64,000 nt of DNA, from the NCBI GenBank assembly GCA_963589005.1, contig CAVAJR010000007.1:1-64000 (forward strand). The letters run 5' to 3'. Below, in pieces: positions 52,481 through 61,625 of the stretch (position 1 is its first letter; each line of letters starts with the position of its first letter). The notes below the pieces were generated by a model that did no database searches, was not told where the DNA came from, and worked only from the letters and a program-made list of their open reading frames with translations. Made by a program: the position numbers and the translations under genes. The stretch is from RGIG5612 sp963589005. Its GTDB lineage: Bacteria; Bacillota; Clostridia; Lachnospirales; Lachnospiraceae.

Positions 52481-52494
52481 TTAATGATACTTAT

Positions 52495-52532
52495 AAGTCC
52501 TCATATATCCTGTCGGACATATGGGGACTTTT
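52495..52532 (+). terminator. Intrinsic terminator after the phosphotransacetylase gene
   Basis: Stem with AAGTCC (52495-52500) and GGACTT (52525-52530), with inner CATAT/ATATG pairing, is followed by T residues. Confidence 0.7.
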
Positions 52533-52553
52533 ACTAGAGAGGATTGATGGTAT

Positions 52554-53861
52554 ATGAAGAAAATAATAGCACTTATTTTAAGCTGCATAATGATGCTTAT
52601 GTGCGCATCAACTGTGTTAGCTTCAGACTTTCAGAGTATAAGTGGAAGTTTCAAGGCAAATGGTGAGACTGTGTTAGGCGGCAGCTTTCAGCTGGGATCA
52701 GATGACGATGGATGCTTAGTTATATATCTGAATAATGATGTTGACGGCTCTCAGACCGTAATTCAGATTGGCAGCGAAAGCATAGTATACGGAACAGGGG
52801 ATAATCTTGTAGAAGTATCCTATTCTGACCTTGCGGATATGATAGAGGTACAGATATCGGCAGATGATGCACAAACATCTGATATTATGCAATACATCGG
52901 CTCTGAAGATCTGCAAAATGATCTGCAGAGCATCAGCGATGCATTAACAGCTGAATATACGAAGATATTGCTGCTGGCCAATCAAGAGGGACTGGTAACT
53001 ACAGCAGAAGACGGAACCATTACAATTGAATTCGATACAGAATCCCTTATTCATTATGTTTCACTTGTTCTTTCAGATCTGTCACAAAATGATGAGGTAT
53101 TAGATGCCTTAATGTCAACAAAATTATGGCAGATGTTGAATATTGAGGGAAACAAGGAAGATATACAGGGACTTCTTGCGCAGACCGCTGAAGATGTAGG
53201 TCTGCTTCAGCCGGAAGATCTGGGAATGGATCTTAAGTGCAAATGCGTAGTCACTGCTGCAGGTGATGTAACATATGCTTTTGAGCTGGTAAGCGATGAT
53301 ATAACACAGAAGATCGACCTGACATCAAATGCAGGCAACATCGAGTTGAGATATACTGAGACTCAAGGCACTGTTTCTCAGAATATCAATCTGTCCGTCA
53401 AGGATGAAATGGTAGCTGCTTCAGGTGCTTTGGGACAGGGCGAGGATGCTGTTTCTTTCGAGGGAACATTTGATTGCAGGACAGCCGACCTTAAGTGCAA
53501 GGTTACACAGCAGGGAGAAACAGTTGATATTGTAGGAACACTTGATAATAGCGAGACTGAAGAGACAAAATATGCCATTACAGGAATATCTGGAGATACA
53601 ATCGTATTCAATATTTTGCTGGGAGCGAAAGCCGTGGCCGCTGATAACGGAGTAGAGGTATACAAAATATATGCTGATGTAAATGGAACTGTATATACTC
53701 TTTATCTGGGATCTTCAACAAATGATGAAGGAACACAGTATACGCTTAAGCTTACTCAGACATACGATGGAGAAACTGTAGATTTATATAATGTCGACAT
53801 TTCAGCTGCTATTGTAAATATTGATGCTCAGCATCTTACAGGCAGCAAAGCTGTTCAATAG
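52554..53861 (+). CDS. Secreted protein of unknown function
   Basis: This 435-residue protein has a signal peptide (MKKIIALILSCIMMLMCAS...VLA) and an otherwise acidic, beta-rich chain with repeated short strands such as GSFKANGETVLGGSFQLG and VDIVGTLDNSETEETKYAITG. No domain is recognised. There is no lipobox, LPXTG or C-terminal membrane helix, so it is predicted to be released. It has no clear promoter and may be read through from the Pta gene. Confidence 0.55.
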   Translation: MKKIIALILSCIMMLMCASTVLASDFQSISGSFKANGETVLGGSFQLGSDDDGCLVIYLNNDVDGSQTVIQIGSESIVYGTGDNLVEVSYSDLADMIEVQISADDAQTSDIMQYIGSEDLQNDLQSISDALTAEYTKILLLANQEGLVTTAEDGTITIEFDTESLIHYVSLVLSDLSQNDEVLDALMSTKLWQMLNIEGNKEDIQGLLAQTAEDVGLLQPEDLGMDLKCKCVVTAAGDVTYAFELVSDDITQKIDLTSNAGNIELRYTETQGTVSQNINLSVKDEMVAASGALGQGEDAVSFEGTFDCRTADLKCKVTQQGETVDIVGTLDNSETEETKYAITGISGDTIVFNILLGAKAVAADNGVEVYKIYADVNGTVYTLYLGSSTNDEGTQYTLKLTQTYDGETVDLYNVDISAAIVNIDAQHLTGSKAVQ

Positions 53862-53890
53862 AGCACTAAGAAATAACAAGAGTGATAATA

Positions 53891-53926
53891 AAGGCCGCCC
53901 GGATTATATATGGTTTGGACGGCCTT
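53891..53926 (+). terminator. Hairpin after the secreted-protein gene
   Basis: Stem AAGGCCG/CGGCCTT (53891-53897/53920-53926), extended by a CC/GG pair beyond a mismatch, with a short T-rich tail. It probably ends the secreted-protein transcript. Confidence 0.6.
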
Positions 53927-53981
53927 CACTTAGTTACGAAAAGTGCAGATCATGGGAATTCAAAAATATGGTATGCTGCAC

Positions 53982-54010
53982 AAAAAAAGACTGCACATCA
54001 CTGTACAGTC
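53982..54010 (-). terminator. Intrinsic terminator of the tRNA-Val/tRNA-Met transcript
   Basis: On the minus strand a GACTG/CAGTC hairpin (53989-54010) is followed by seven T residues (53982-53988). It lies directly after tRNA-Met. Confidence 0.8.
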
Positions 54011-54017
54011 CATCAAG

Positions 54018-54091
54018 TAGCGAGAGGGGGATTTGAACCCTCGACACCGCGGGTATGAACCGCGTGCTCTAGCCAACTGAGCTATCTCGCC
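54018..54091 (-). tRNA. tRNA-Met(CAT), elongator type
   Basis: The 74-base cloverleaf folds with acceptor GGCGAGA and D-arm GCTC...GAGC, anticodon loop TTCATAC (anticodon CAT) and a T-arm with GGTTCAAATC. The first pair is G-T rather than the C-A mismatch of an initiator tRNA. CCA is not encoded. A CAT anticodon also fits tRNA-Ile2, which cannot be excluded from sequence alone. Confidence 0.93.
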
Positions 54092-54132
54092 ATAAAACCA
54101 AGCCCCTATACAAATATAAAAACCCGGTTTAA

Positions 54133-54205
54133 TGGGACCTATAGGGCTCGAACCTATGACCCCCTGCTTGTAAGGCAGGTGCTCTCCCAGCTGAGCTAAG
54201 ATCCC
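54133..54205 (-). tRNA. tRNA-Val(TAC)
   Basis: The 73-base cloverleaf has acceptor GGGATCT paired with AGGTCCC, anticodon stem CTGCC/GGCAG-type and loop CTTACAA giving anticodon TAC (valine). The T-loop is GGTTCGAGCCC-type. It precedes tRNA-Met in the same transcript. Confidence 0.95.
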
Positions 54206-54227
54206 ATGCATTTCTCAACGCCATCAG

Positions 54228-54256
54228 AGTATATAAAAAACATTGAGGATTGTCAA
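54228..54256 (-). promoter_or_regulatory. Promoter of the tRNA-Val/tRNA-Met transcript
   Basis: On the minus strand TTGACA (54251-54256) and TATACT (54228-54233) are 17 bases apart, 23 bases before the tRNA-Val 5' end. Confidence 0.8.
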
Positions 54257-54491
54257 CAATAAAATTTAATTTATCAAAATAAGTAAATAGTGTTTCAAAT
54301 TCTAAAAAGGTGTGTATAATTTGTTATGTGTCGGCTGTATCTGCGGGGCGTGGAGATATTTGCTGTATAAAAATGGAAGGACTGCGGCTGTACGTAAGAT
54401 TGCATATATGTCGGACAGGTGAGAAGAGCATGGGTACATGGAGCAGGTAACCTCGTGTGAGGAAGGCACAAACAAAATTGGGAAGGTGAAT

Positions 54492-54959
54492 ATGAGAATC
54501 GGACAAGGATATGATGTTCATAGATTAACGGAAGGAAGACGGCTTATTCTGGGCGGCGTAGAGATTCCGCATGATAAGGGACTGGACGGACATTCAGACG
54601 CAGATGTGCTGGTGCATGCAATCATGGATGCACTCCTGGGGGCAGCGTCATTGGGAGATATCGGGCTGTTGTTTCCGGATTCGGATGAGGCTTATAAGGA
54701 TTCGGACAGCATAAAGCTGCTGAAAATAGTCGGTACGAGGTTAAGTGAGCATGATTATGAGATAGAAAATATCGATTCTACAATTATTGCACAGGCTCCG
54801 AAGTTAAGACCTTATATAGACTTGATGCGTGAGAATATAAGCCGTGCATTGGCTCTGGATATTGATCGCGTAAATGTTAAGGCAACTACAGAAGAAGGAC
54901 TGGGATTTACCGGACATAAGGAAGGAATTGCGGCGCAGGCAGTGGTGCTGATCAGGTGA
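54492..54959 (+). CDS. ispF: 2-C-methyl-D-erythritol 2,4-cyclodiphosphate synthase
   Basis: This 155-residue MEP-pathway enzyme has the zinc site GYDVHRL (D and H), HSDADVLVHAIMDALLGA, and C-terminal KATTEEGLGFTGHKEGIAAQA. The start at 54492 has GGAAGGTG upstream; the frame extends to 54438 but without a ribosome site. A TATAAT-like -10 at 54315-54320 could serve it. Confidence 0.95.
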   Translation: MRIGQGYDVHRLTEGRRLILGGVEIPHDKGLDGHSDADVLVHAIMDALLGAASLGDIGLLFPDSDEAYKDSDSIKLLKIVGTRLSEHDYEIENIDSTIIAQAPKLRPYIDLMRENISRALALDIDRVNVKATTEEGLGFTGHKEGIAAQAVVLIR

Positions 54960-55017
54960 TCAGAATAATATGAGAATAAACCGGCATTAGGATTAAATAT
55001 AGATAAGGAAATAAATC

Positions 55018-56424
55018 ATGAGAATTTATAATACTTTAAATGCAAGAAAGGAAGATCTTGTTCCTATTAAGGAGGGCAAGATCAGTATGTATGTCTGCGG
55101 ACCTACAGTATATAATCTGATACATATCGGAAATGCAAGGCCGATGATAGTATTTGATACATTCAGAAGATATCTGCAATATAAGGGATATGATGTAACT
55201 TATGTATCAAATTTCACAGATGTTGATGACAAGATCATAAAAAGGGCAATTGAAGAGGGAATCTCTGCAGAGGAGGTTGCCAATAAGTATATTGATGAGT
55301 GTAAGAAGGACATGTCTTCACTTAATATTCTCCCGGCTACTGTTGCGCCTCAGGCAACTAAGGAGATTCATGGAATGCTTGATATGATCCAGACTCTGAT
55401 CGACAAGGGATATGCATACGAAAAGAACGGCACTGTATATTATAGAACCAGAAAATTCCAGGGATATGGCAAATTGTCCAAGAAAAATCTGGATGATATG
55501 CAGAGCGGTCATCGTGATATCAAGGTAACGGGAGAGGAAGAAAAGGAAGATCCGGCAGACTTCGTATTATGGAAGCCTAAAAAAGAAGGAGAACCGTCAT
55601 GGCCTAGCGCGTGGTCGGACGGACGCCCGGGATGGCACATTGAGTGCTCAGTTATGGCCAAGAGATATTTGGGGGATACTATCGATATTCACGCAGGCGG
55701 TGAGGATCTCGTATTCCCACATCATGAAAATGAGATCGCACAGTCGGAAGCAGCCAACGGAGTACCATTTGCACATTATTGGATGCACAATGCATTTCTG
55801 AACATTGATGGGGCCAAGATGAGCAAATCTGCAGGCAATTTCTTTACAGTACGTGATATCATTGCTAAATATGATCCGCAGGTATTAAGATTCTTCATGC
55901 TGTCAGCACATTACAGAAGCCCGCTGAATTTCTCAGATACGCTGATGGATGTGGCGAAGGCCGGACTGGACAGAATCAAGAATGCGGCAGCTAATCTTGA
56001 TTATATTATTGCAAATGCTTCAGGAAGAGCGCAGGATTTTGCGGCAGGCGAAGATAAGAATTTTGCAGCTCCTTATGTGGAAAAATTCGAGGCGGCAATG
56101 GATGATGACTGCAATACGGCAGATGCGATATCTGCGGTATTTGAATTAGTCCGCGCAATTAATTCAGCAGTAAATGAGAATAGCTCAATAGCATTCGTTA
56201 CATCTGCCAGAGAAACACTGGGTAAGCTCTGTGATGTACTGGGAATCAAGCTGGAAACAGAAAAGGACGATCTTACAAGCGAGGTTGAGGAGCTTATAAA
56301 TGAGCGTCAGGCAGCAAGAAAGGCCAAAAATTTTGCCCGTGCGGATGAGATTCGTGCACAGTTAGATCAGATGGGCATCGTACTTGAAGATACAAGAGAG
56401 GGTGTTAAGTGGCACAGAAAGTAA
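55018..56424 (+). CDS. cysS: Cysteinyl-tRNA synthetase
   Basis: This 468-residue class I synthetase has HIGNARP (the HIGH motif), KMSKSAGN, MYVCGPTVYNLIHIG with the Zn-binding Cys, and HHENEIAQSEA with other zinc ligands. It charges tRNA-Cys. GATAAGGA precedes the ATG. It overlaps mrnC at its 3' end by 16 bases. Confidence 0.97.
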   Translation: MRIYNTLNARKEDLVPIKEGKISMYVCGPTVYNLIHIGNARPMIVFDTFRRYLQYKGYDVTYVSNFTDVDDKIIKRAIEEGISAEEVANKYIDECKKDMSSLNILPATVAPQATKEIHGMLDMIQTLIDKGYAYEKNGTVYYRTRKFQGYGKLSKKNLDDMQSGHRDIKVTGEEEKEDPADFVLWKPKKEGEPSWPSAWSDGRPGWHIECSVMAKRYLGDTIDIHAGGEDLVFPHHENEIAQSEAANGVPFAHYWMHNAFLNIDGAKMSKSAGNFFTVRDIIAKYDPQVLRFFMLSAHYRSPLNFSDTLMDVAKAGLDRIKNAAANLDYIIANASGRAQDFAAGEDKNFAAPYVEKFEAAMDDDCNTADAISAVFELVRAINSAVNENSSIAFVTSARETLGKLCDVLGIKLETEKDDLTSEVEELINERQAARKAKNFARADEIRAQLDQMGIVLEDTREGVKWHRK

Positions 56425-56807
56425 AAAATATGTCATCGGCAGCGTTGGCATTTCTGGGAGATTCGGTATACGAACTAAACATAAGAAACAGGGTCGTAAA
56501 TGAATGCGAGGGAAGTGCTGATGAATTAAATAAGAAGTCCAAGGCGCTTACAAATGCCAAGGCTCAGGCGATGATCGCCAATGTTTGGCAGCAGATGCTG
56601 ACTGAGGAGGAAATGGCAGTATATAAAAGGGGCAGAAATTTTAAATCTATTTCCGCGCCCCATAGCTGCTCAATCAGCGAGTACAGAAGGGCGACAGGTG
56701 TCGAGGCTTTGCTTGGATACCTGTTTCTTGAAGAACGTATGGACAGAATAGATGAGCTGATAAGTGCAGGAATTGCAGAAATTAATAGCAGCATACAACA
56801 GTCATAA
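56409..56807 (+). CDS. mrnC: Mini-ribonuclease III
   Basis: This 132-residue RNase III-type domain without a dsRNA-binding domain has LAFLGDSVYELNIRNRV and the catalytic EYRRATGVEALLGYLFLEE. It matures 23S rRNA with L3. The start is GTG at 56409 with GAGAGGG six bases upstream. It overlaps cysS and is followed by rlmB, its usual partner. Confidence 0.92.
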   Translation: MAQKVKNMSSAALAFLGDSVYELNIRNRVVNECEGSADELNKKSKALTNAKAQAMIANVWQQMLTEEEMAVYKRGRNFKSISAPHSCSISEYRRATGVEALLGYLFLEERMDRIDELISAGIAEINSSIQQS

Positions 56808-56929
56808 TGAAGTATTTGCTGCTGTGCATTGTGAATTCCATCATGAAAACTATGTTTAGCTAAGACTGTATCTTTTCGACAAATTGTCAATACAGTGATA
56901 TTTTTACGTAATACAGAGAGAAAAAATAG

Positions 56930-57733
56930 ATGACATATAAAAAGGATAATAAATTTAACAAGAAAAACACAGATGCATCGGAGACCAGAAAACAAAATGA
57001 ACTGATGGTTGAAGGCAGAAATGCTGTTCTTGAAGCATTAAAAAGTAACGAGAATATAGATAAATTATATGTTCAGGAGGGCCTGGGAGATGGGCCCATA
57101 AGCCAGCTTGTGTCTGAGGCTAAGAGCCGCAATATCCTGACGGTTTATGTTCCTAAGGACAAATTAGACCTTATGTCCGAGACAGGACATCATCAGGGAG
57201 CAATTCTTAATCTCTCAGCAATTAAGTATGCAGAGGTTGATGATATATTAGAACGAGCCAGTGAACGGGGAGAGAAGCCATTTGTATTTGTTCTGGACGG
57301 CATTGAGGATCCGCACAACTTGGGAGCGATCATAAGGAGTGCTAACCTGGCAGGAGCCCATGGAGTGATAATCCCGAAGCATCGTGCGGCATCGGTTAAT
57401 GCAACGGTAGCTAAGGCTTCGGCAGGTGCTGTATATCATACGTTAGTTGCCAAGGTAACCAACATTGCACAGACGATAGATTATCTTAAGGAACAGGGAA
57501 TATGGTTTGTTTGTGCAGACATGGGCGGCGAGGAAATGTATAAGCTCAATATGACAGGAGCCATCGGACTGGTAATAGGCAATGAAGGCTCGGGAGTAAG
57601 CCGACTGGTTAAGGAAAAATGCGACTTCATAGCATCTATTCCTATGAAGGGGGATATAGATTCATTGAATGCATCAGTGGCTGCAGGAATCCTGGCCTGG
57701 GAGATAGTCAGACAGAATATGATGCATTCATGA
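56930..57733 (+). CDS. rlmB: 23S rRNA (guanosine-2'-O-)-methyltransferase RlmB
   Basis: This 267-residue SpoU/TrmH-family SPOUT methyltransferase has a substrate-binding region (LMVEGRNAVLEALKSN) and knot motifs VLDGIEDPHNLGAIIRSANLAG, IGLVIGNEGSGVSRLVKEKC and DSLNASVAAGILAWEI. It is likely to methylate G2251 in 23S rRNA. It starts with a basic, Asn/Lys-rich tail. Confidence 0.93.
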   Translation: MTYKKDNKFNKKNTDASETRKQNELMVEGRNAVLEALKSNENIDKLYVQEGLGDGPISQLVSEAKSRNILTVYVPKDKLDLMSETGHHQGAILNLSAIKYAEVDDILERASERGEKPFVFVLDGIEDPHNLGAIIRSANLAGAHGVIIPKHRAASVNATVAKASAGAVYHTLVAKVTNIAQTIDYLKEQGIWFVCADMGGEEMYKLNMTGAIGLVIGNEGSGVSRLVKEKCDFIASIPMKGDIDSLNASVAAGILAWEIVRQNMMHS

Positions 57734-57843
57734 TCGTACGAGAACGATACGAGCAATAGTACATGGTCAGCATCAGCTGCATGCTGTAATACACCGGCGC
57801 GAGAAGAAATTGATAACGAGCTTAGGGGAAATATTATTTAGCT

Positions 57844-58470
57844 ATGAATAACAGCGAAAAGGATAAGAATATCAAAAAAATCATATTGGAATATCTGGAT
57901 TTATTCTGGACAATGTTTAAGATTGGCATATGCACCTTTGGCGGCGGATATGCCATGATGGCGATTATAGAGAAGGAGCTGGCTGAAAAGCGCCAATGGG
58001 CTACAGCTGAAGAGTTGGTAGATTATATGGCTATCGCTCAGATAACACCGGGCGTAATAGCAGTGAATATCTCAACATTTATAGGCCGCAAACGAAAGGG
58101 AATATTGGGCGGCATTGTAGCCACCCTGGGAGTTATAGCTCCGTCAATTATAATAATAATGATCATTGCAGCATTTCTTGTAAATTTTCAGGAAAATGAA
58201 TATGTGCAGCATGCATTGGCAGGAATCAGGGTATGTGTATGCGTATTGATCTTAAATGCAGTTATAAGCTTTGTTAAGAAGACAGTCATTGACTTGTTGT
58301 CATTGGCTGCATTTATATGCGTATTTATCCTTGCTGCATTTACTAGGATCGAGACAGTATATCTGACACTGGGAGTGCTTGCAGTAAGCGTTGTTTTGAC
58401 ACTGATATTCGGCGAGAAATATATTAATGTCAGCAGGAAATTTTCAGATGGTAAGGAGGTTAAGAAATGA
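57844..58470 (+). CDS. Chromate-transporter family protein, subunit A
   Basis: This 208-residue, six-helix protein is a short (single-domain) CHR family member, with FGGGYAMMAIIEKELAEKRQW and ITPGVIAVNISTFIGRK near the N terminus. It overlaps subunit B by four bases. Pairs of short CHR proteins are thought to assemble as one transporter. Chromate is not the only possible substrate for the family. Confidence 0.83.
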   Translation: MNNSEKDKNIKKIILEYLDLFWTMFKIGICTFGGGYAMMAIIEKELAEKRQWATAEELVDYMAIAQITPGVIAVNISTFIGRKRKGILGGIVATLGVIAPSIIIIMIIAAFLVNFQENEYVQHALAGIRVCVCVLILNAVISFVKKTVIDLLSLAAFICVFILAAFTRIETVYLTLGVLAVSVVLTLIFGEKYINVSRKFSDGKEVKK

Positions 58471-59045
58471 ATCTTCTTATGATGTGTCTGGAATTTATGA
58501 AAACGGGACTCTTCGCAGTAGGCGGAGGACTGGCAACAGTGCCTTTTCTCTATGAAATGGCAACAAAATATCCGTGGTTTACCAGCAGTGATGTGTTAAC
58601 CTTTATAGCTGTAGCTGAGTCCACACCGGGTCCTATCGGCGTAAATATGGCCACATATGCAGGATATGTAACCAGCGGATGGTATGGCGCGATACTTACG
58701 ACACTGGCACTGACATTTCCAAGCATAGTTATAATATTGATTGTTGCCACTATGCTTGATAAGTTCAGGACCAACAGGTTCGTGCTGGGCGGATTCAGGT
58801 TATTAAGGCCTGCAAGCACAGCATTTATAATGGCAGCAGGATTCAATGTCATGATGGTTGTATTCTTCGGAATAGAGAGAATAACATTTGACATGCTGCC
58901 GGAGATCGGCTCATATTTCACCACATTTAACTGGAAAGCGGCAATAATGTGCGTTGTGCTGTTTGTATTGATGAAGTATATCAAGATACATCCTATATTT
59001 TTTATTCTGGGTTCTGCCGGAATAGGAATATTGTTGGGATTGTGA
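58467..59045 (+). CDS. Chromate-transporter family protein, subunit B
   Basis: This 192-residue, five- or six-helix CHR family protein has VGGGLATVPFLYEMATKYPW and STPGPIGVNMATYAGYVTSGW. It is the second half of the split transporter. The ATG overlaps the previous stop (ATGA), giving coupled translation. Confidence 0.83.
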   Translation: MNLLMMCLEFMKTGLFAVGGGLATVPFLYEMATKYPWFTSSDVLTFIAVAESTPGPIGVNMATYAGYVTSGWYGAILTTLALTFPSIVIILIVATMLDKFRTNRFVLGGFRLLRPASTAFIMAAGFNVMMVVFFGIERITFDMLPEIGSYFTTFNWKAAIMCVVLFVLMKYIKIHPIFFILGSAGIGILLGL

Positions 59046-59139
59046 CAGTACCAAATAGCTGAAAAATATCCGAAAATCAGGATAACAGGCGAGAGTCTCC
59101 GGCAATTCAATTGCCGGGTAGTTTACTTGGAGTGAAGTT

Positions 59140-59340
59140 ATGTATAATGAATATAATCAAGGCATGAACGAGGAAATGCTTCGTGAGGAGGAACTGGCAG
59201 AGGCTGAAACCATGATAAGAAATGGTGCAGATACAAGGCAGATAATGAGAAAACAATTCAGCACTATAGGTCAGAGTGATCTGTATAAAATCTATAGAAA
59301 ATACGGAATCAGTTACGGCGGAGAACAGTGCGACTCGTAA
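59140..59340 (+). CDS. Small hypothetical protein
   Basis: This 66-residue soluble protein is acidic in its N-terminal half and helical throughout (LREEELAEAETMIRNGADTRQIMRKQF). I recognise no family. The ATG has a GGAG site upstream. It follows the CHR pair by 94 bases. The 244-base stretch before the next gene shows no feature. Confidence 0.5.
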   Translation: MYNEYNQGMNEEMLREEELAEAETMIRNGADTRQIMRKQFSTIGQSDLYKIYRKYGISYGGEQCDS

Positions 59341-59584
59341 ACGAAGCTTATTAGTATGATGGTAGGAAGTGACCTTGCATTTGCAATAATGTGGGGTCAT
59401 TTTATATTGCTGCGGTTATAAGTAAATATAAAAAATATATTGGAAGAAATATTATAAAAAATGTAAGCTAGAAGAGTTGATTGCCGCCTGCTGCAGGCAT
59501 TAGACCATAAAGCAATCTCTGTCGGCAGCAGGTACGGAGGTATTGAACGGACAGCATTTTAAAATAAAGCAGGGAGTTACAACA

Positions 59585-61531
59585 ATGGAAAGAAAATATC
59601 CACATCTGTGTTCACCGATCACAATCGGACGAACTACATATAGAAACCGCATGTTTTCCGCACCAATGGGCGGAACTGATATTACAAATGACGGCTGCAT
59701 AGGACCTAAGTCAACGGCCTTTTACGAGCTTAGAGCTAAGGGCGGAGCCGCAGCGGTAACAGTCTCAGAATTGATGGTACATCCGGCAACTGACGGATCC
59801 CATGCTTATCATCTTGATGAAAGTATATTGAATTCTCTGGCCTGTGCCACATATACAGCAGATGCTATCAGAAGACATGGTGCTATTCCGAGCATTGAGT
59901 TTTCGCACTCCGGCATGTTCTCCGGAACATATATGACAGATAAGAATAAGCAAAAGGGATTAAGCCAATGGGGACCGTCTGCATGTGTGCGTGCTGACGG
60001 CGTGCAGGTAGGAGAACTTACTAAGGAAATGATAGCGGATATTGTCGCATCATATGGACATTGTGCAGCTCTGGCCAAACGAGCAGGATTCGAGATGATA
60101 ATGATCCACGGAGGACATGGCTGGCTGATCAATCAATTTTTGTCTCCGATGTTTAATCACAGGACTGATGAATATGGCGGCTCACTGGAGAACAGATGCA
60201 GATTTGCCCGGGAGATATTAGAAGCAGTGCGTGCTGCAGTAGGACCGTTCTTTCCGATAGAATTTCGTATGAGCGGTTCGGAATTTGTCCCTGAGGGATA
60301 TGACATAGATGAGGGTGTGCAGATAGCAATGCAGCTGGAGAAATATGTCAGCATCCTTCATGTGAGCGCAGGCACATATCAGAAAACATTCGGCATTACA
60401 CATCCTTCAATGTTTACCGAACATGGCAGAAATGTATTTCTTGCGGCTGAGATTAAGAAGCATGTAAGTGTACCGGTGGCAACCATCGGAGGCCTTAATG
60501 ATCCGACGCAGATGGAAGAGATAATAGCTTCAGGCCAGGCAGATATCGTATATATGGGACGAGCTCTTTTAGCGGATCCATTCCTTCCGAACAAGGTAAT
60601 GTCAAATAAGGATGAAGATATCGTGCATTGTCTCAGGTGCTTTACCTGTATGGCAGAGAGGGCAGCAACATCAACCAGACGCTGCACTGTTAACCCGCTT
60701 ATCGGAAGAGAGCTGGAAGGAGATGAGATATATCCGGCACCGGTCAAGAAAAAAGTTCTTGTAGCAGGCGGCGGTCCGGGAGGACTCTATGCTGCATATA
60801 CAGCTGCAAGAAGAGGACATGATGTAATCCTGTGTGAGAAGGAAAATGAGCTGGGCGGTATACTTAAAAGTGAGCAGGCGATACCATTTAAACATGAAAT
60901 GTATGAACTGGCAGGAACATTTGCCAAATTCTGTGCAGATGCAGGCGTAGACATAAGACTGGGTACAGAGGTTACAAAGGCCTATGTTGAGAAACTTAAA
61001 CCGGATGCTGTAATTGTGGCAGCCGGCTCGGAGCCTTTGATCCCGCCGATTCCTGGACTTGATGGTGATAATGTAACAATCGTTAACAATTATTATAAGG
61101 AAGCTGACAAGGTAGGAGATGATGTCGTAGTATTTGGCGGAGGATTGGCAGGCTGCGAGTGTGCAGTACATTTGGGACAGCTGGGTAAGAGCGTACATCT
61201 GGTAGAAATGAGAGACACCTTGGCACCGGATGCCAATGTGCGTCATCGTCCGCTTCTTATGAAGGAAATCGACAGATATGTTACAGTGCATACTAACTAT
61301 AAGGGCCTGAGGGTTACGGCGGATGGAATTATCTGCGAGGATAAGGAAGGTAAAGAAGTGCTGGTACCGGGCAAGAGTGTGATATGCGCTCTCGGTCAGA
61401 GGTCAAGAACGAATGTAGTAAATGAACTTGCAGACAGCGCACCATTTGTAAGGGTAATAGGTGATGCATCAAGAGTATCAACAATTACAAATGCAGTTTA
61501 CTGGGGATATCATGCTGCATTAGATATATAA
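59585..61531 (+). CDS. NADH:flavin oxidoreductase, OYE/2,4-dienoyl-CoA reductase type
   Basis: This 648-residue three-domain enzyme has an N-terminal Old-Yellow-Enzyme FMN barrel (SPITIGRTTYRNRMFSAPMG, MIHGGHGWLINQFLSP). A 4Fe-4S region (HCLRCFTCMAERAATSTRRC) follows, and the FAD/NAD(P) C-terminal part has GGGPGGLYAA and GGGLAGCECA. This is the plan of BaiCD/BaiH and 2-enoate and dienoyl-CoA reductases. Specific substrate unknown: bile acids, enoates and aromatics are all possible. The start at 59585 has an AGGGAG site. Confidence 0.88.
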   Translation: MERKYPHLCSPITIGRTTYRNRMFSAPMGGTDITNDGCIGPKSTAFYELRAKGGAAAVTVSELMVHPATDGSHAYHLDESILNSLACATYTADAIRRHGAIPSIEFSHSGMFSGTYMTDKNKQKGLSQWGPSACVRADGVQVGELTKEMIADIVASYGHCAALAKRAGFEMIMIHGGHGWLINQFLSPMFNHRTDEYGGSLENRCRFAREILEAVRAAVGPFFPIEFRMSGSEFVPEGYDIDEGVQIAMQLEKYVSILHVSAGTYQKTFGITHPSMFTEHGRNVFLAAEIKKHVSVPVATIGGLNDPTQMEEIIASGQADIVYMGRALLADPFLPNKVMSNKDEDIVHCLRCFTCMAERAATSTRRCTVNPLIGRELEGDEIYPAPVKKKVLVAGGGPGGLYAAYTAARRGHDVILCEKENELGGILKSEQAIPFKHEMYELAGTFAKFCADAGVDIRLGTEVTKAYVEKLKPDAVIVAAGSEPLIPPIPGLDGDNVTIVNNYYKEADKVGDDVVVFGGGLAGCECAVHLGQLGKSVHLVEMRDTLAPDANVRHRPLLMKEIDRYVTVHTNYKGLRVTADGIICEDKEGKEVLVPGKSVICALGQRSRTNVVNELADSAPFVRVIGDASRVSTITNAVYWGYHAALDI

Positions 61532-61540
61532 GAAAAATCA

Positions 61541-61566
61541 GTATAGCGGCTGTTCGGCCGCTATAC
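61541..61566. terminator. Bidirectional terminator between convergent genes
   Basis: A 10-bp perfect stem (61541-61550/61557-61566) with a TGTTCG loop has a TGATTTTTC tail on the minus strand and a TTGT tail on the plus strand. Confidence 0.8.
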
Positions 61567-61625
61567 TTGTATCTGGCTATGGTATTCAGACGGCAGAGTA
61601 TAGTCTCATATCTGTTATATGTTTG

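Noticed and set aside
57844..59045. A frameshifted single chromate transporter
   Set aside because: Each half has its own start, and the four-base overlap fits a normal split pair of short CHR proteins.
60671..61291. Minus-strand 206-residue frame opposite the OYE reductase
   Set aside because: It overlaps a well-supported gene throughout, has a Cys/Tyr-rich composition typical of an antisense frame and no ribosome site.
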